64,000 bases of DNA from Gandjariella thermophila (GTDB taxonomy: Bacteria; Actinomycetota; Actinomycetes; Mycobacteriales; Pseudonocardiaceae). The first letter of the stretch is position 1. Each line of letters begins with the position of its first letter. The notes under the pieces were generated by a model, which was not told where the DNA came from, did not search any database, and worked only from the letters and a program-made list of their open reading frames with translations. The translations under genes and the position numbers were made by a program. The stretch covers positions 50,330 through 114,329 of the forward strand of contig NZ_BJFL01000016.1 in the NCBI RefSeq assembly GCF_005405885.1, given 5' to 3'. Positions 41,247 through 49,876 of this stretch are shown in pieces.

Positions 41247-42206
41247 GTCCTGTAGCTGGTCCCAGACCTCGCGGTCGCGCTGCGCCGTCCAGATCACCGG
41301 ACGCTCCACACCGGACAGTTCGTCCCACAGCCGGGCCACGTCGAAGGGCATGCAGTGCTCGAAGATCGGCCAGCCCCCGTAGCGGTCGACCAGCGCGGCG
41401 TGCGCCGCCCGGAACGCCTCCCTGAGCGTGCCGCCGCGCTCGTGCACCGCGCCGACCTCGCGCAGCATCACCTCGAGGAAGTGCCGGGTCTGCTCGATCG
41501 CGGCGTCCACCGCGGCCCGGCCGCGGGCCACCGCGCCACGCCCGCCGACCAGCGCCTCCGCGCCGAGCGCCGCCACGTTGTCCAGAGTGGACGTCGCCCA
41601 CTCGCGGTGGAAGGCGTCCCCGGTGTACAGCGCGGCCTGCGCCTCCACCAGGTCGCCGGCGAAGAGCACCCGCTGCTTCGGCAACCAGGCTACGATGTCG
41701 CCCTCGGTGTGCCCGCGGCCCAGGTACCGCAGGTGCACCTCGCCGCGCTCCCCGCCGAGGTCGATGGTCACCCGGTCGGAGAAGGTCAGCGTGGGCCAGG
41801 TCAGCCCGGGAATCGACGCGGGCTCCTTGAACAGCCGGGGCATCCGGCCGTACTCGGATTCCCAGTCCTCCTTGCCACGCTCGGCGATCAGTGCGCGGGT
41901 GTTGTCGTGCGCGATGATCACCTCGGCGTCGAAGGCGCTCGCGCCCAGCACCCGCACGGCGTGGTAGTGCGACAGGACCAGGTACCGCACCGGCTTGTCG
42001 GTGTGCTCGCGCAGCCGGGCCAGCCACTCCCGGGCGGCCACCGGGGTGGCCAGCGCCTCGAAGCAGACCAGGAAGTCCTCGCCCTCGATCGCGCCCACGT
42101 TCGGGTCGCCCTCGGCGGTCAGCGCGTACACGCCGTCGCCGAGGATCTCCAGTTCCTGCCGCTTCTCGGTCAGGTCGGCCGAGGACGCGAACGGCTTCGT
42201 GGCCAC
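41244..42206 (-). CDS. MBL-fold metallo-hydrolase
   Basis: A 320-residue metallo-beta-lactamase-fold protein. Visible motifs are YLVLSHYHAVRVLGA (residues about 76-90), in the place of HxHxDH; YLGRGHTEGDIVAW with the third-site His; and FAGDLVE with the bridging Asp. The usual Asp-His of the second metal site is Val-Arg, so a mono-metal site is likely. The C-terminal helical part resembles the quinoprotein-relay/glyoxalase II group. GTG 42206 has GGAGGTGG 4 nt upstream. The FAD hydroxylase gene follows on the same strand after repeat copy C. Confidence 0.82.
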   Translation of the reverse strand: MATKPFASSADLTEKRQELEILGDGVYALTAEGDPNVGAIEGEDFLVCFEALATPVAAREWLARLREHTDKPVRYLVLSHYHAVRVLGASAFDAEVIIAHDNTRALIAERGKEDWESEYGRMPRLFKEPASIPGLTWPTLTFSDRVTIDLGGERGEVHLRYLGRGHTEGDIVAWLPKQRVLFAGDLVEAQAALYTGDAFHREWATSTLDNVAALGAEALVGGRGAVARGRAAVDAAIEQTRHFLEVMLREVGAVHERGGTLREAFRAAHAALVDRYGGWPIFEHCMPFDVARLWDELSGVERPVIWTAQRDREVWDQLQD

Positions 42207-42609
42207 GATGCCACCTCCGCTTTCGGCAAGGCGCTCACCGGATCATCGGCCACCGTAACGCGCGTTACCTGGGAGCGGAACACACGAGCTCGCTGCTACC
42301 TGGCCGTCACCGCGGCCGCTGTGGCGACCTCGCCGGTCGGTCGGGCACCGTCGGCTTCTTCCACACGTGCCAGCGTGGTCGCCTGCGCCCATCGTTTCCA
42401 GACCCGCGTCGCGCGCCGGGTGCTGGCTCTCCGCACGTTGGGGGGTGCGCACCGCCGGGTGTGGGGACCGCCCGATGGTTCGGATCGCCGCCGTGGCGGA
42501 CGCTTTGTCACAAACCACGAGATCCGTGGATCTCCGCGGCCGTGGGCGTCGCCGACCCGCCTGCTCGATGGGGCTCGGCGGTGAGCGACAAGCGAACAGG
42601 GAGACCGAG
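42207..42609. promoter_or_regulatory. Divergent regulatory region with two palindromes
   Basis: No gene is seen here. GTAACGCGCGTTAC (42255-42268) is a perfect 14-bp palindrome 48 bp before the metallo-hydrolase start; this form is typical of TetR-type operators. TTTGT-C-ACAAA (42504-42514) is a shorter palindrome about 100 bp before the TauD-like gene. The regulators are not encoded next to it. Confidence 0.5.
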
Positions 42610-43614
42610 ATGTCGTCCACGTGTCCCGCGCCACCGCTCGACCCGTCGTCGCGGGTCGGCACGCCGCCGATGGTCCGGGTGACGCCCACCGCCGACGCGC
42701 CGGGCTGGGTGGCCGCGCACCGGGACGCGCTGCGCGCCGCCGTCGCGGTGCACGGTGCGGTCCTGGTCCGCGGCCTCGGGCTGGGTGGCGCGGCCAAGGT
42801 CACCGCCGTGTTCCGGCGCCTGGCCACCAGGCTCACGGCCGAGCGGGAGCGCATCGCGCAGCGCCACGTCTACGCCGAGGGCGTGTACTCGGCGTCGCGG
42901 TGGCCGGCGAGCCAGCCGATGCCCATGCACCACGAAATGAGCCACGCCCTGGAGTTCCCCGGGCTGCTGCTGTTCGCCTGCCTCCGCGCACCCACCCGGG
43001 GCGGGGAGACCGCGGTGGCGGACGCGGCGGCCGTGCGGGGCGCGCTGCCGGCCGACCTGGTCGCCCGGTTCGAGCGGGAGGGCTGGCTGCTCGACCGCAG
43101 CTACACCGACGCGATCGGCGCGTCCCTGTCCGAAGCGTTCGGCACCGACGACCGGGCGGCGGTGGAACGTTACTGCCGGGCCAACGCGATCGAGTTCGCC
43201 TGGCGGCCCGACGGTGGCCTGCGTACCCGGCAGCGCCGCAGCGCGGTGGTGCGGCATCCGGTCACCGGGGTCCGCTGCTGGTTCAACCAGGTGGCCTTCC
43301 TCAACGAGTTGACGCTCCCGCCCGAGACGCGCGAGTTCCTGGTGGATGTGGGCGGCGCGGACGGGTTGCCGTTCAACACCCGCTTCGGCAACGGCGACCC
43401 GATCGGCGCGGACGTCGTTCACCTGATCAACAAGGTGTACCGGGTCCACACGGCGTCGCTGCCGTGGCAGGTGGGTGACCTGCTGATCGTCGATAACGTG
43501 CGCATCGCGCACGGCAGGGAGCCGTTCACCGGGCCGCGTGAGGTGCTCGTCGGGATGGCCGACCCGGTGCGCCTGGCCGACTGCGCGCCGACCATCGAGG
43601 TGACCGGGGGATGA
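42610..43614 (+). CDS. TauD/SyrP-type Fe(II)/2-oxoglutarate dioxygenase
   Basis: A 334-residue TauD-fold oxygenase. The iron ligands are seen in MPMHHEMSHALEFPG (His-x-Glu, near residue 110) and NVRIAHGREPFTGPREV (distal His; Arg for 2-oxoglutarate). FACLRAPTRGGETAVADA is the family's usual strand. Close relatives hydroxylate amino acids during natural product assembly, as SyrP does. It starts at ATG 42610 after AGGGAGA and overlaps the SbnB-like gene by 4 bp (ATGA), so the two probably work on one small amino acid. No NRPS lies in the window. Confidence 0.86.
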   Translation: MSSTCPAPPLDPSSRVGTPPMVRVTPTADAPGWVAAHRDALRAAVAVHGAVLVRGLGLGGAAKVTAVFRRLATRLTAERERIAQRHVYAEGVYSASRWPASQPMPMHHEMSHALEFPGLLLFACLRAPTRGGETAVADAAAVRGALPADLVARFEREGWLLDRSYTDAIGASLSEAFGTDDRAAVERYCRANAIEFAWRPDGGLRTRQRRSAVVRHPVTGVRCWFNQVAFLNELTLPPETREFLVDVGGADGLPFNTRFGNGDPIGADVVHLINKVYRVHTASLPWQVGDLLIVDNVRIAHGREPFTGPREVLVGMADPVRLADCAPTIEVTGG

Positions 43615-44681
43615 CCACCGTGCGTGCCGCCGCACGCGAGGCCACCATGCCGGTGCCGGCCAGCGCACCGCCGTTCGCGGTGATCTCCGGCGCCCAGGTG
43701 CGGCGGGCGCTGCGCGGCCGGGAGCGGGAGATCGTGCGGTTGGTCGAGGCCGCCTACTGGCTGCACAGCGCCGGCGAGGCGACCAGTTCGCCCTCGTGCG
43801 TGCTGCGCTTTCCGGACCGCCCCTCGGCCAGGATCGTCGCCCTGCCCGCCTCGATGGGCGGCCGGGTGCGGGTGCACGGCCTGACGTGGCTTGCCAGCTT
43901 CCCGGAGAACGCCACCGCCGGCCTGCCGCGCGCCTCGGCGGTGCTCATCCTCAACGACCACGACACCGGCTACCCGATCGCCTGCCTGGAGAGTTCGGTC
44001 ATCGGCGTGACCAGGACCGCCGCGTTCGCCGTGCTGGCGGCCGACCGCCTCGGCCGTGGCCGGCCGCGCCCGGCGCGCGTCGGGTTCCTCGGGGCGGGGC
44101 CGATCGCCCGCGCCGTGCACACCTTCCTCGCCGGCACCGGCTGGTCGTTCCGCGAGATCGGGGTGCACGACCGGTCCGCCGCCGGCGCGGCCGGCTTCCG
44201 CGGCTACCTGGAGCGGTGGCGCACCACCGGCCGGATCACCGTGTACCGCGACGCCGAGTCCCTGATCCGCGGCAGCGAACTGGTGGTGCTCGCCACCGCG
44301 GCCGGCCGGCCGCAGGTCCACGACCCGTCCTGGCTCGACCACCGCCCGCTGGTGCTGCACCTGTCCCCGCGCGACCTCGCGCCCGAGGTCCTGCTCGCCT
44401 CGACCACCATCGTCGACGACGTGGTGGCCTGCCTGCGGGCGAACGCCTCGGCGCACCTCGCCGAGCGGCTCACCGGCGGCCGGGACTTCCTGTGCGGCAC
44501 GCTGGCCGACGTGCTGGCCGGCCGGGTGGCGGTGCCGGCGGACCGGCCGGTGGTGTTCTCACCGTCCGATCTTGGCGTGCTCGACCTCGCGGTGGCCAAG
44601 GACGTCTACGATCGGCTCGCCCGGGCCGGCGAGTTGCGCGTGGTCGAGGACTTCTTCCAGGGGCCGGCGCGGCCCGGCTGA
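43611..44681 (+). CDS. SbnB-like N-(1-amino-1-carboxyethyl)glutamate dehydrogenase / ornithine cyclodeaminase family
   Basis: A 356-residue member of the ornithine cyclodeaminase/mu-crystallin family. GLTWLASFPENATAGLPRAS and VLILNDHDTGYPIACLESS match the SbnB group, which makes L-2,3-diaminopropionate together with SbnA; the NAD site is VGFLGAGPIARAVH. No SbnA-type PLP enzyme is found in the window. Its start overlaps the TauD-like gene. The combination suggests a modified diaminopropionate or related amino acid, which is inference. A hairpin follows. Confidence 0.85.
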   Translation: MTTVRAAAREATMPVPASAPPFAVISGAQVRRALRGREREIVRLVEAAYWLHSAGEATSSPSCVLRFPDRPSARIVALPASMGGRVRVHGLTWLASFPENATAGLPRASAVLILNDHDTGYPIACLESSVIGVTRTAAFAVLAADRLGRGRPRPARVGFLGAGPIARAVHTFLAGTGWSFREIGVHDRSAAGAAGFRGYLERWRTTGRITVYRDAESLIRGSELVVLATAAGRPQVHDPSWLDHRPLVLHLSPRDLAPEVLLASTTIVDDVVACLRANASAHLAERLTGGRDFLCGTLADVLAGRVAVPADRPVVFSPSDLGVLDLAVAKDVYDRLARAGELRVVEDFFQGPARPG

Positions 44682-44710
44682 GCCGGGGGAGGGCGCCGCG
44701 CCGCTCAGCC
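44676..44710. terminator. Hairpin between convergent genes
   Basis: GGCTGAG (44676-44682) and CTCAGCC (44704-44710) pair around a GC-rich 21-nt loop; each arm contains the stop codon of one of the two convergent genes. Confidence 0.55.
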
Positions 44711-45376
44711 CTGTGCCTCGATGCGCCGCTCGCGCAGGTAGGTGAGCACGGCCAGCACCCGCCGGTGGTACCGCGTCGCGTTCTCCGGCAGGCCGAGCTT
44801 GGCGAAGATGCTCGCGACGTGTTTCTCCACCGCCTTGGGGCTGACGTAGAGCTGGCGGGCGATGGCGGTGTTGGACCGGCCCTCGGCCATCAGCCGGAGC
44901 ACGTCCTCCTCCCGATCGGTCAGCGAGGCGAGGCTCTTCTCCGCACCCCCGCGCGGCCGGTCCACCAGGCGCTTGGCCAGCTCGGGCTCGATGACGATCT
45001 CACCGGACTGGATCCGGGCCAGGGTGTCGCCGAGCACGTCGACGCTGGCGATCTTCTCCTTCAGCCGGTAGCCGATGCGCTCTGTGCCGATCCGCAGGAT
45101 GCGCATCAGGTAGTGGGTCTCGGCGTAGTGGGAGAGCAGCAGCAGCCCCAGCTCCGGCTGCGCCGCCCGCAACCGCTCGGCGGTGACCAGCCCACCTTCC
45201 GCGCCCGGCGGCATCCGGATGTCCAGCAGCGCGACGTCCGCGGCCTGGTTCGACAGCAGCTCGATCAGCTCGTCGCCGCCGGACACGCAGCCCACCACGT
45301 CGTGGCCCGCGGCGTCGAGCAGCATCACCAGGCCCTCCCGGAACAGGGCACCGTCCTCGGCGATCGCGATACGCAT
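44705..45376 (-). CDS. NarL/FixJ-type response regulator
   Basis: A 223-residue regulator: receiver domain with the acidic pair AEDGALF, phospho-acceptor Asp in [10 protein letters not shown] (about residue 52) and Lys in GYRLKEKIA; then a LuxR-type helix-turn-helix ([20 protein letters not shown] and [19 protein letters not shown]). It should be phosphorylated by a NarX-type kinase, most likely the one at 51.3-53.5 kb. It lies 63 bp behind the lanthipeptide precursor gene on the same strand, so it may be part of, or control, the lanthipeptide locus. Confidence 0.92.
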   Translation of the reverse strand: MRIAIAEDGALFREGLVMLLDAAGHDVVGCVSGGDELIELLSNQAADVALLDIRMPPGAEGGLVTAERLRAAQPELGLLLLSHYAETHYLMRILRIGTERIGYRLKEKIASVDVLGDTLARIQSGEIVIEPELAKRLVDRPRGGAEKSLASLTDREEDVLRLMAEGRSNTAIARQLYVSPKAVEKHVASIFAKLGLPENATRYHRRVLAVLTYLRERRIEAQG

Positions 45377-45439
45377 GGCACCCTCACCGGGGTCGCGTCG
45401 TGCTCGGGCCCGCGCGGCTCCCCGGCGACGCGGGCCCGC

Positions 45440-45661
45440 TCACCTGGACCACCCCCATCGTGTGCCGGCCCCGCCCGACCCGCACCTCGGGGCCGGGATC
45501 GGCCGCTTGCCCGGGTCGGCACGGGTGGTCCAGGTGCCTCCGGTCGCCCGGCATCCGGTGATCAGGCAGGTCGGCGGAATGCAGATGGCGTGTGCCGGAG
45601 CCGGCCCCGCGTCGTCCACCTCGGGCAGTCGCTGCAGCGCGGTCACGTCACGTGTCGTCAT
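45440..45661 (-). CDS. Class IV lanthipeptide precursor (LanA)
   Basis: A 73-residue peptide whose start overlaps the synthetase's 3' end by 14 bp. The leader (residues 1-25) has ALQRLPEVDDAG, close to the LPETDPVG stretch of the venezuelin leader. The core then reads ICIPPTCLITGC and RATGGTWTT: Cys at 27, 32 and 37, and Thr at 31, 35, 40, 43, 45 and 46. These would be dehydrated and cyclised. A further 27 residues (basic, with Cys60 and Ser62) follow, which is unusual for this class. GGAGGTG lies 5 nt before the ATG. The precursor function is inferred from the leader, composition and position. Confidence 0.78.
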   Translation of the reverse strand: MTTRDVTALQRLPEVDDAGPAPAHAICIPPTCLITGCRATGGTWTTRADPGKRPIPAPRCGSGGAGTRWGWSR

Positions 45662-48518
45662 GGGTCACCTCCAGCGGCGTGCGCGTCGATGTGGCCGGCG
45701 CGGTGCCCGGGGGCGGCGTCGTGCGGTCGGCCGCGGCCGCGTGGGCTGGGCGCCGGCCGGTGTGCCACCACTCGCCGGTGTCGACCATCCACGGCCGGGG
45801 GCCGCCGTGCCGCAGCCGGAGCAGGAACGACAGCACCCCGGCCAGGCCGGTGGCGTAGCCCGCGCTGACGCCGGTGCCGGACTCGTCGGGCACCAGCCGG
45901 TAGCCGTCCCGCAGCACGGCCCGCACGTCCAGGCAGGCGGCGAGTTCCTCGGCCCAGTCGCGGTAGCGCGGCTCGCCCAGTGCGCCGGCCAGGTCCAGCA
46001 GGAACTCGCCGTCGCCGGGCAGGCCGTGACAGGTGGCGGTGCCCGTCCGCCAGCGGGAGCCGCGCACCGCGCACGCCGCGGCCTCGGCCCATTCCCGGTA
46101 GCGGTCCACGCCGGTGGCCTGCCACAGGCGGGCGAGGAAGGTGCCCACCCCGGATGAGCCGCTGCACCAGTGGGGGAGGCGATCCGCCGCGGTGGCGTCC
46201 GGCTCCTCACCGGTCGGCCACCAGGCCGCCGCGCCCTCCCGCCGGGCCACCGTGCACAGCGTCTCGCCCGCCTCGCGCGACAGGTCGAGGCAGCGGTCGT
46301 CGTCGAGGGACCGGGCCGCGGCGAGCAGGAAGGCGCCGACACCGGCGACGCCGTGTGCGAACCCGTAGTGGGTCGCGCCGGCCAGCGCCGAGTCGAAGCC
46401 GGCGGGGATGGGCCAGCGCACCTGGCCGTCTCGCCGGGCGGCGGCCGCGCGCAGCCCGTCGGCGCAGTCCCGCACCCGCGTCCCGAGTTCCGCGTCGCCG
46501 GTGGCCCGCCACAGGTGCAGCAGGGCAAGGCCGGCGCCGGCCGCGCCGTGGCAGACGTCCGGGTTGGGCCAGCGCGGCGGGATCCGCCTCGCCATCCTGA
46601 GCGCGCTGTCCGCGAGTGCCGGGTCGCCGAGCGTGCCGGCCGCCTCGAACAGCGCCCACAGCGCGCCCGACGCACCGAAGTACAGCCCGGGGAGCAGCCG
46701 GTCGCCGGTGCGGAGCCGGCGGTCCAGCCAGGTCGCGGCGCGCCGAACGGCACGGGCCAGGCGGGGGTCGTCGCGCACCGCGGTGGCCCGGGTGAGCACC
46801 GCGAGCACCCCGGCGGCGCCGCACTGCACGGCTCGCGGGTCGTGGTCGGCATAGGGTTCGGGCGCGGGCCACAGCCGGTCGCCGGTGCCCGGCGACATGG
46901 TGTCCACCAGGAAATCGAGCCCGTCGGTGAGCAGGGCGTCCTGTGCCGGCGCGGGTAGCCGGTCCGGTTCGGGCAGCAGGGACGGCCGGTGCGGGCGGGC
47001 CAGCGCGTCGCGCACCTGCTCCAGGGTCCACCGCCGGTCCGGGTCGTCGGCCAGCAGGCCGCGGATGGTCACGCCCAGCGCCCGCGTCGCCGGGTTGCTC
47101 GCCGCCACCCGCCGGACGAGCCGGGTGAGCCGGTCCTGCCCTGGCCGGCGAGCGGGCCGGTCCGGGGCGAGCGCCGGGTCGGCTCCGCTGGTGAGGAAGA
47201 GCAGCAGCGCGCCGAGGCTGTAGCGGTCGGCCGCCGGGCCGGGCACGGGGGTGATGCCCACGGCCGCGCCCGGCGGGTCCAGTTGTTCTGGGGCGGCGTA
47301 CCCGGGCGTGCCGGCAACCGGGGCGGGCGTGCCGGGCACGGCGGCGAACTCCAGGTCGACCAGCCGCACCGCCCCGCCCGGGGTGACCATCAGGTTGGTC
47401 GGGCTGAGGTCCCGGATGACCAGGCCCTCCGCGTGCAGCGTGGCGATCGTCGCGACCAGTCGCCGGGCCATGGGCAGCACCTCGGCCAGCGGGATGGACG
47501 GCTGCCCGGCCGCCTGGGCGTGGGCGATCCGCTGGTGCACCCAGGCGAACAGCGACGTGCCCTCGACGCGTTCCTGGGCGAGGAAGAGGTGACCGTCCTG
47601 CTCGAACAGGCCGAGCGGGCGCGGGGTGACGCCGTGCGGCGCGAGCCGGCGCAGCAGCGCGGCCTCGTGGCGGAGCAGGTCCCGCGCGTCCGTGCCGTCC
47701 AGCAGCGCGCCCACGTGCGGCCGGGCCTGCTTGATCACCACCGGCTCGCCGGTGTCCCGGTCGACGCCCCGGTACACGCCGCCCTTGTTGCCGTGCCGGA
47801 TGGCCTCGCCGACCACGAACCGGTCGGCCAGGAGCACCGGCTCGGCGCTCGGGGTGGGCGGACGCGGATCGGGCGCCGTCCCGCCGAGCGGGCAATCCGC
47901 CCACCCGGGCGGGTCGAACCAGGGCCGGTGGTGGTCCGGGACGAGACGGCCGTCCGGCGCGCGCAGCCTCGACTCGTGCCGGCCGTCGTTGCCGAGCACC
48001 GGGTAGCCGGCGAACGCGCCGAACCGGTAGTGCACCAGGCTGCCCGGGCGGTACGGGCGGTCGGAGAGGATCGTGGGGCCCGGCAGGTGCTCGGTCGCCC
48101 GGTGCAGGCGCTCGGCCAGCCGGGCGAAGTGCTCGTCGTCGTCCGGGTAGGCCGTGACGACCTTGCCCGACCAGGCGCGTGCCGCGTTGACCGACACCAA
48201 CTCGGCCACCTGCGGCAGGCCCCTCGCCACCTTGAACGCGCACGCCTCCGCCACCAGCACCTCGGCGGCCCGCCGGGTCACCAGCACCGCGGACAGCGGT
48301 GTGGCGGAGACGTGCAACTTCCATCCCTGCCGCCGCTGCCGATGGCCGGGCGGCTCGACGAAAAACCAGAAGTCGTCGGCGCGTTCGGTCCAGCCGCCCG
48401 CGCCGTGCCGCCACAGCACCCGGCGGACCTGCTCGGCCAGTAGCGAGTCCCCGGCGCCGGGCGGCTGCGGGCCGAAGAGGTCGGACGCCGTGGCCATCTG
48501 CCTGCCCGGGTCAGTCAT
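45648..48518 (-). CDS. lanL: Class IV lanthionine synthetase (LanL)
   Basis: A 956-residue three-domain enzyme. Residues 1 to about 235: phosphoSer/Thr lyase (LHVSATPLSAVLVTRRAAEVL, DRPYRPGSLVHYRFGAF). About 235-500: Ser/Thr kinase (EAIRHGNKGGVYRG, VVIKQA, catalytic loop VIRDLSPTN, GTPGYAAPEQ). About 530-956: LanC-type cyclase with zinc ligands Cys785 in HWCSGSSG and Cys830-His831 in CHGLPG. The zinc ligands separate it from class III LanKC. It phosphorylates and dehydrates Ser/Thr in the precursor and adds Cys thiols to form lanthionine rings. ATG 48518 is used; an ATG at 48497 is a possible alternative. Confidence 0.9.
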   Translation of the reverse strand: MTDPGRQMATASDLFGPQPPGAGDSLLAEQVRRVLWRHGAGGWTERADDFWFFVEPPGHRQRRQGWKLHVSATPLSAVLVTRRAAEVLVAEACAFKVARGLPQVAELVSVNAARAWSGKVVTAYPDDDEHFARLAERLHRATEHLPGPTILSDRPYRPGSLVHYRFGAFAGYPVLGNDGRHESRLRAPDGRLVPDHHRPWFDPPGWADCPLGGTAPDPRPPTPSAEPVLLADRFVVGEAIRHGNKGGVYRGVDRDTGEPVVIKQARPHVGALLDGTDARDLLRHEAALLRRLAPHGVTPRPLGLFEQDGHLFLAQERVEGTSLFAWVHQRIAHAQAAGQPSIPLAEVLPMARRLVATIATLHAEGLVIRDLSPTNLMVTPGGAVRLVDLEFAAVPGTPAPVAGTPGYAAPEQLDPPGAAVGITPVPGPAADRYSLGALLLFLTSGADPALAPDRPARRPGQDRLTRLVRRVAASNPATRALGVTIRGLLADDPDRRWTLEQVRDALARPHRPSLLPEPDRLPAPAQDALLTDGLDFLVDTMSPGTGDRLWPAPEPYADHDPRAVQCGAAGVLAVLTRATAVRDDPRLARAVRRAATWLDRRLRTGDRLLPGLYFGASGALWALFEAAGTLGDPALADSALRMARRIPPRWPNPDVCHGAAGAGLALLHLWRATGDAELGTRVRDCADGLRAAAARRDGQVRWPIPAGFDSALAGATHYGFAHGVAGVGAFLLAAARSLDDDRCLDLSREAGETLCTVARREGAAAWWPTGEEPDATAADRLPHWCSGSSGVGTFLARLWQATGVDRYREWAEAAACAVRGSRWRTGTATCHGLPGDGEFLLDLAGALGEPRYRDWAEELAACLDVRAVLRDGYRLVPDESGTGVSAGYATGLAGVLSFLLRLRHGGPRPWMVDTGEWWHTGRRPAHAAAADRTTPPPGTAPATSTRTPLEVTHDDT

Positions 48519-48622
48519 GCGGACACCCGCCCGCCTTCCGCGACGGTTGCCTGCCGTTGCGCTCCAAGCACGCCATCCTGTCGCGCGGACGGTTCCACGG
48601 CGATGGGGCGGGCCCCCGAAGC

Positions 48623-48642
48623 ACCGGGGGAGAACCCCCGGT
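48623..48642 (-). terminator. Hairpin after the lipase gene
   Basis: ACCGGGGG (48623-48630) and CCCCCGGT (48635-48642) form an 8-bp stem with the loop AGAA, 25 bp beyond the lipase stop and before the synthetase start. Confidence 0.7.
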
Positions 48643-48666
48643 TCCGCGTGGGGACCCCTCCCGCGG

Positions 48667-49503
48667 TCACCGGGCCGGTTCGCCGGCGGCGAGGAGCAGG
48701 GCGCAGACCCGCCGCACCACCACGGCGTCGACCGGCAGGGTCAGGTGGCCCACACCCGGCACCAGGATGTTCTCCGCGCGCAGGTCGGGATGGTCGATCC
48801 GGGCCCGGGTGGACGGGATGACCACCTCGTCGAGATCGCGGTAGAAAGCCACGAAGCGGGTGCGGCAACCGGGCGCCGGCAGCGCCAGCTCCGCGATGGC
48901 CGCGCTGTGCGGCACGAGTTGGCCGACCAGGGGCAGCCAGGGCAGCAGCCGGGCGGCGGTGATGCCGCCGTGCGGGGTGCCGAGCGTGACCAGCACGTCC
49001 ACCTGCCGGTCGCCGCCGAGCCGCTGCACGAAGTACCGCGCGATCAGGCCACCGAGGCTGTGGCCGACCAGGTGCACCCGTCGCCGCCCGGTCCGCCCGC
49101 ACAGTGCCTCCACCTCCGTGGACAGCAGTTCCGCCGCGGTCCGCAGTCCACCGGTCAGCGGGCTGTAGCTCACGATGTGCGTGCGGTCGGCGCCGTCACG
49201 GCGCAGCGCCCGCCGTAGCGGCTCGAAGATCGACGACGTCCCGGCGAATCCCGGTACCAGCAGCACGGGTGTGCCGGCCCGGGTGGGTTCGCGGGGCGTG
49301 CCGGGCCGTTCCGGCCGGAGGGGCGGGGCGGCCAGCTCCCAGGTCGCGGTGGCGTGGCGGTGGCGGTCCGCCGCGATGTCCACCGGGTACCGCAGGAGCT
49401 GGCCGACCAGCGAGGCCACCTCGGCGGCCGCGCCCCACGCCGTGGTATGCGTCAGCGTGGCGGCCGCAAGGTCGGGGACGAGGTGGGGAACTCGCTGGCG
49501 CAT
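48667..49503 (-). CDS. Alpha/beta-hydrolase, LipA/triacylglycerol lipase type
   Basis: A 278-residue alpha/beta-hydrolase. The oxyanion stretch is VLLVPGFAGTSSIF, the nucleophile elbow VHLVGHSLGGLIARYF (Ser near residue 158) and a terminal VPGVGHLTLP with the catalytic His. The acid is probably Asp in YRDLDEVV. The fold fits secreted lipases of the EstA/LipB kind, but no clear signal peptide is visible, so a cytoplasmic esterase or thioesterase is possible. ATG 49503 has GGGGAG upstream. It is separated from the lanthipeptide genes by a terminator. Confidence 0.82.
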   Translation of the reverse strand: MRQRVPHLVPDLAAATLTHTTAWGAAAEVASLVGQLLRYPVDIAADRHRHATATWELAAPPLRPERPGTPREPTRAGTPVLLVPGFAGTSSIFEPLRRALRRDGADRTHIVSYSPLTGGLRTAAELLSTEVEALCGRTGRRRVHLVGHSLGGLIARYFVQRLGGDRQVDVLVTLGTPHGGITAARLLPWLPLVGQLVPHSAAIAELALPAPGCRTRFVAFYRDLDEVVIPSTRARIDHPDLRAENILVPGVGHLTLPVDAVVVRRVCALLLAAGEPAR

Positions 49504-49876
49504 CCGACTCTCCCCGGCTTCCCGTGTTGGCCGGTCCAGCATGTTCCTCCGGGCACGGAGAATCGATGGAGGCCGCCCCCGGCCTGCCGGAGGCGCGCCA
49601 CCGGTGTGGCGGTGGGACGGGCCCCACCCGGTGTCTCGGGGTGGCCCGGCACCGCACCGGGGCCGGCGACCACGCCTCCGCCCGCGGCGTGCCCACCGTG
49701 CGGGTCCTCGGGCGGCACCGGGGCCGCGCCGCCCGCTGGTCGGCCGGGACGTTGTGCCCCCGCCACCTGGGCCGTCCCGCCTACTGCGCCCGGTTCCCCC
49801 CGACCTACCGTGAGTTTCAGGGCGCGCAGCGAGGCGGCGCCCATCGCCCCGCCGGCTGCCGCTCCGGGGAGCGGTG
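49504..49876. other. Divergent intergenic region
   Basis: These 373 bp separate the lipase gene and a sensor-kinase-like gene. I see no gene, no strong inverted repeat and no clear promoter hexamers; codon statistics of the frames here look like chance in GC-rich DNA. Confidence 0.35.

Noticed and set aside
45325..45522. Small minus-strand frame considered as a second lanthipeptide precursor
   Set aside because: No leader motif, no Cys-Ser/Thr-rich core, and it overlaps the better supported precursor in another frame.
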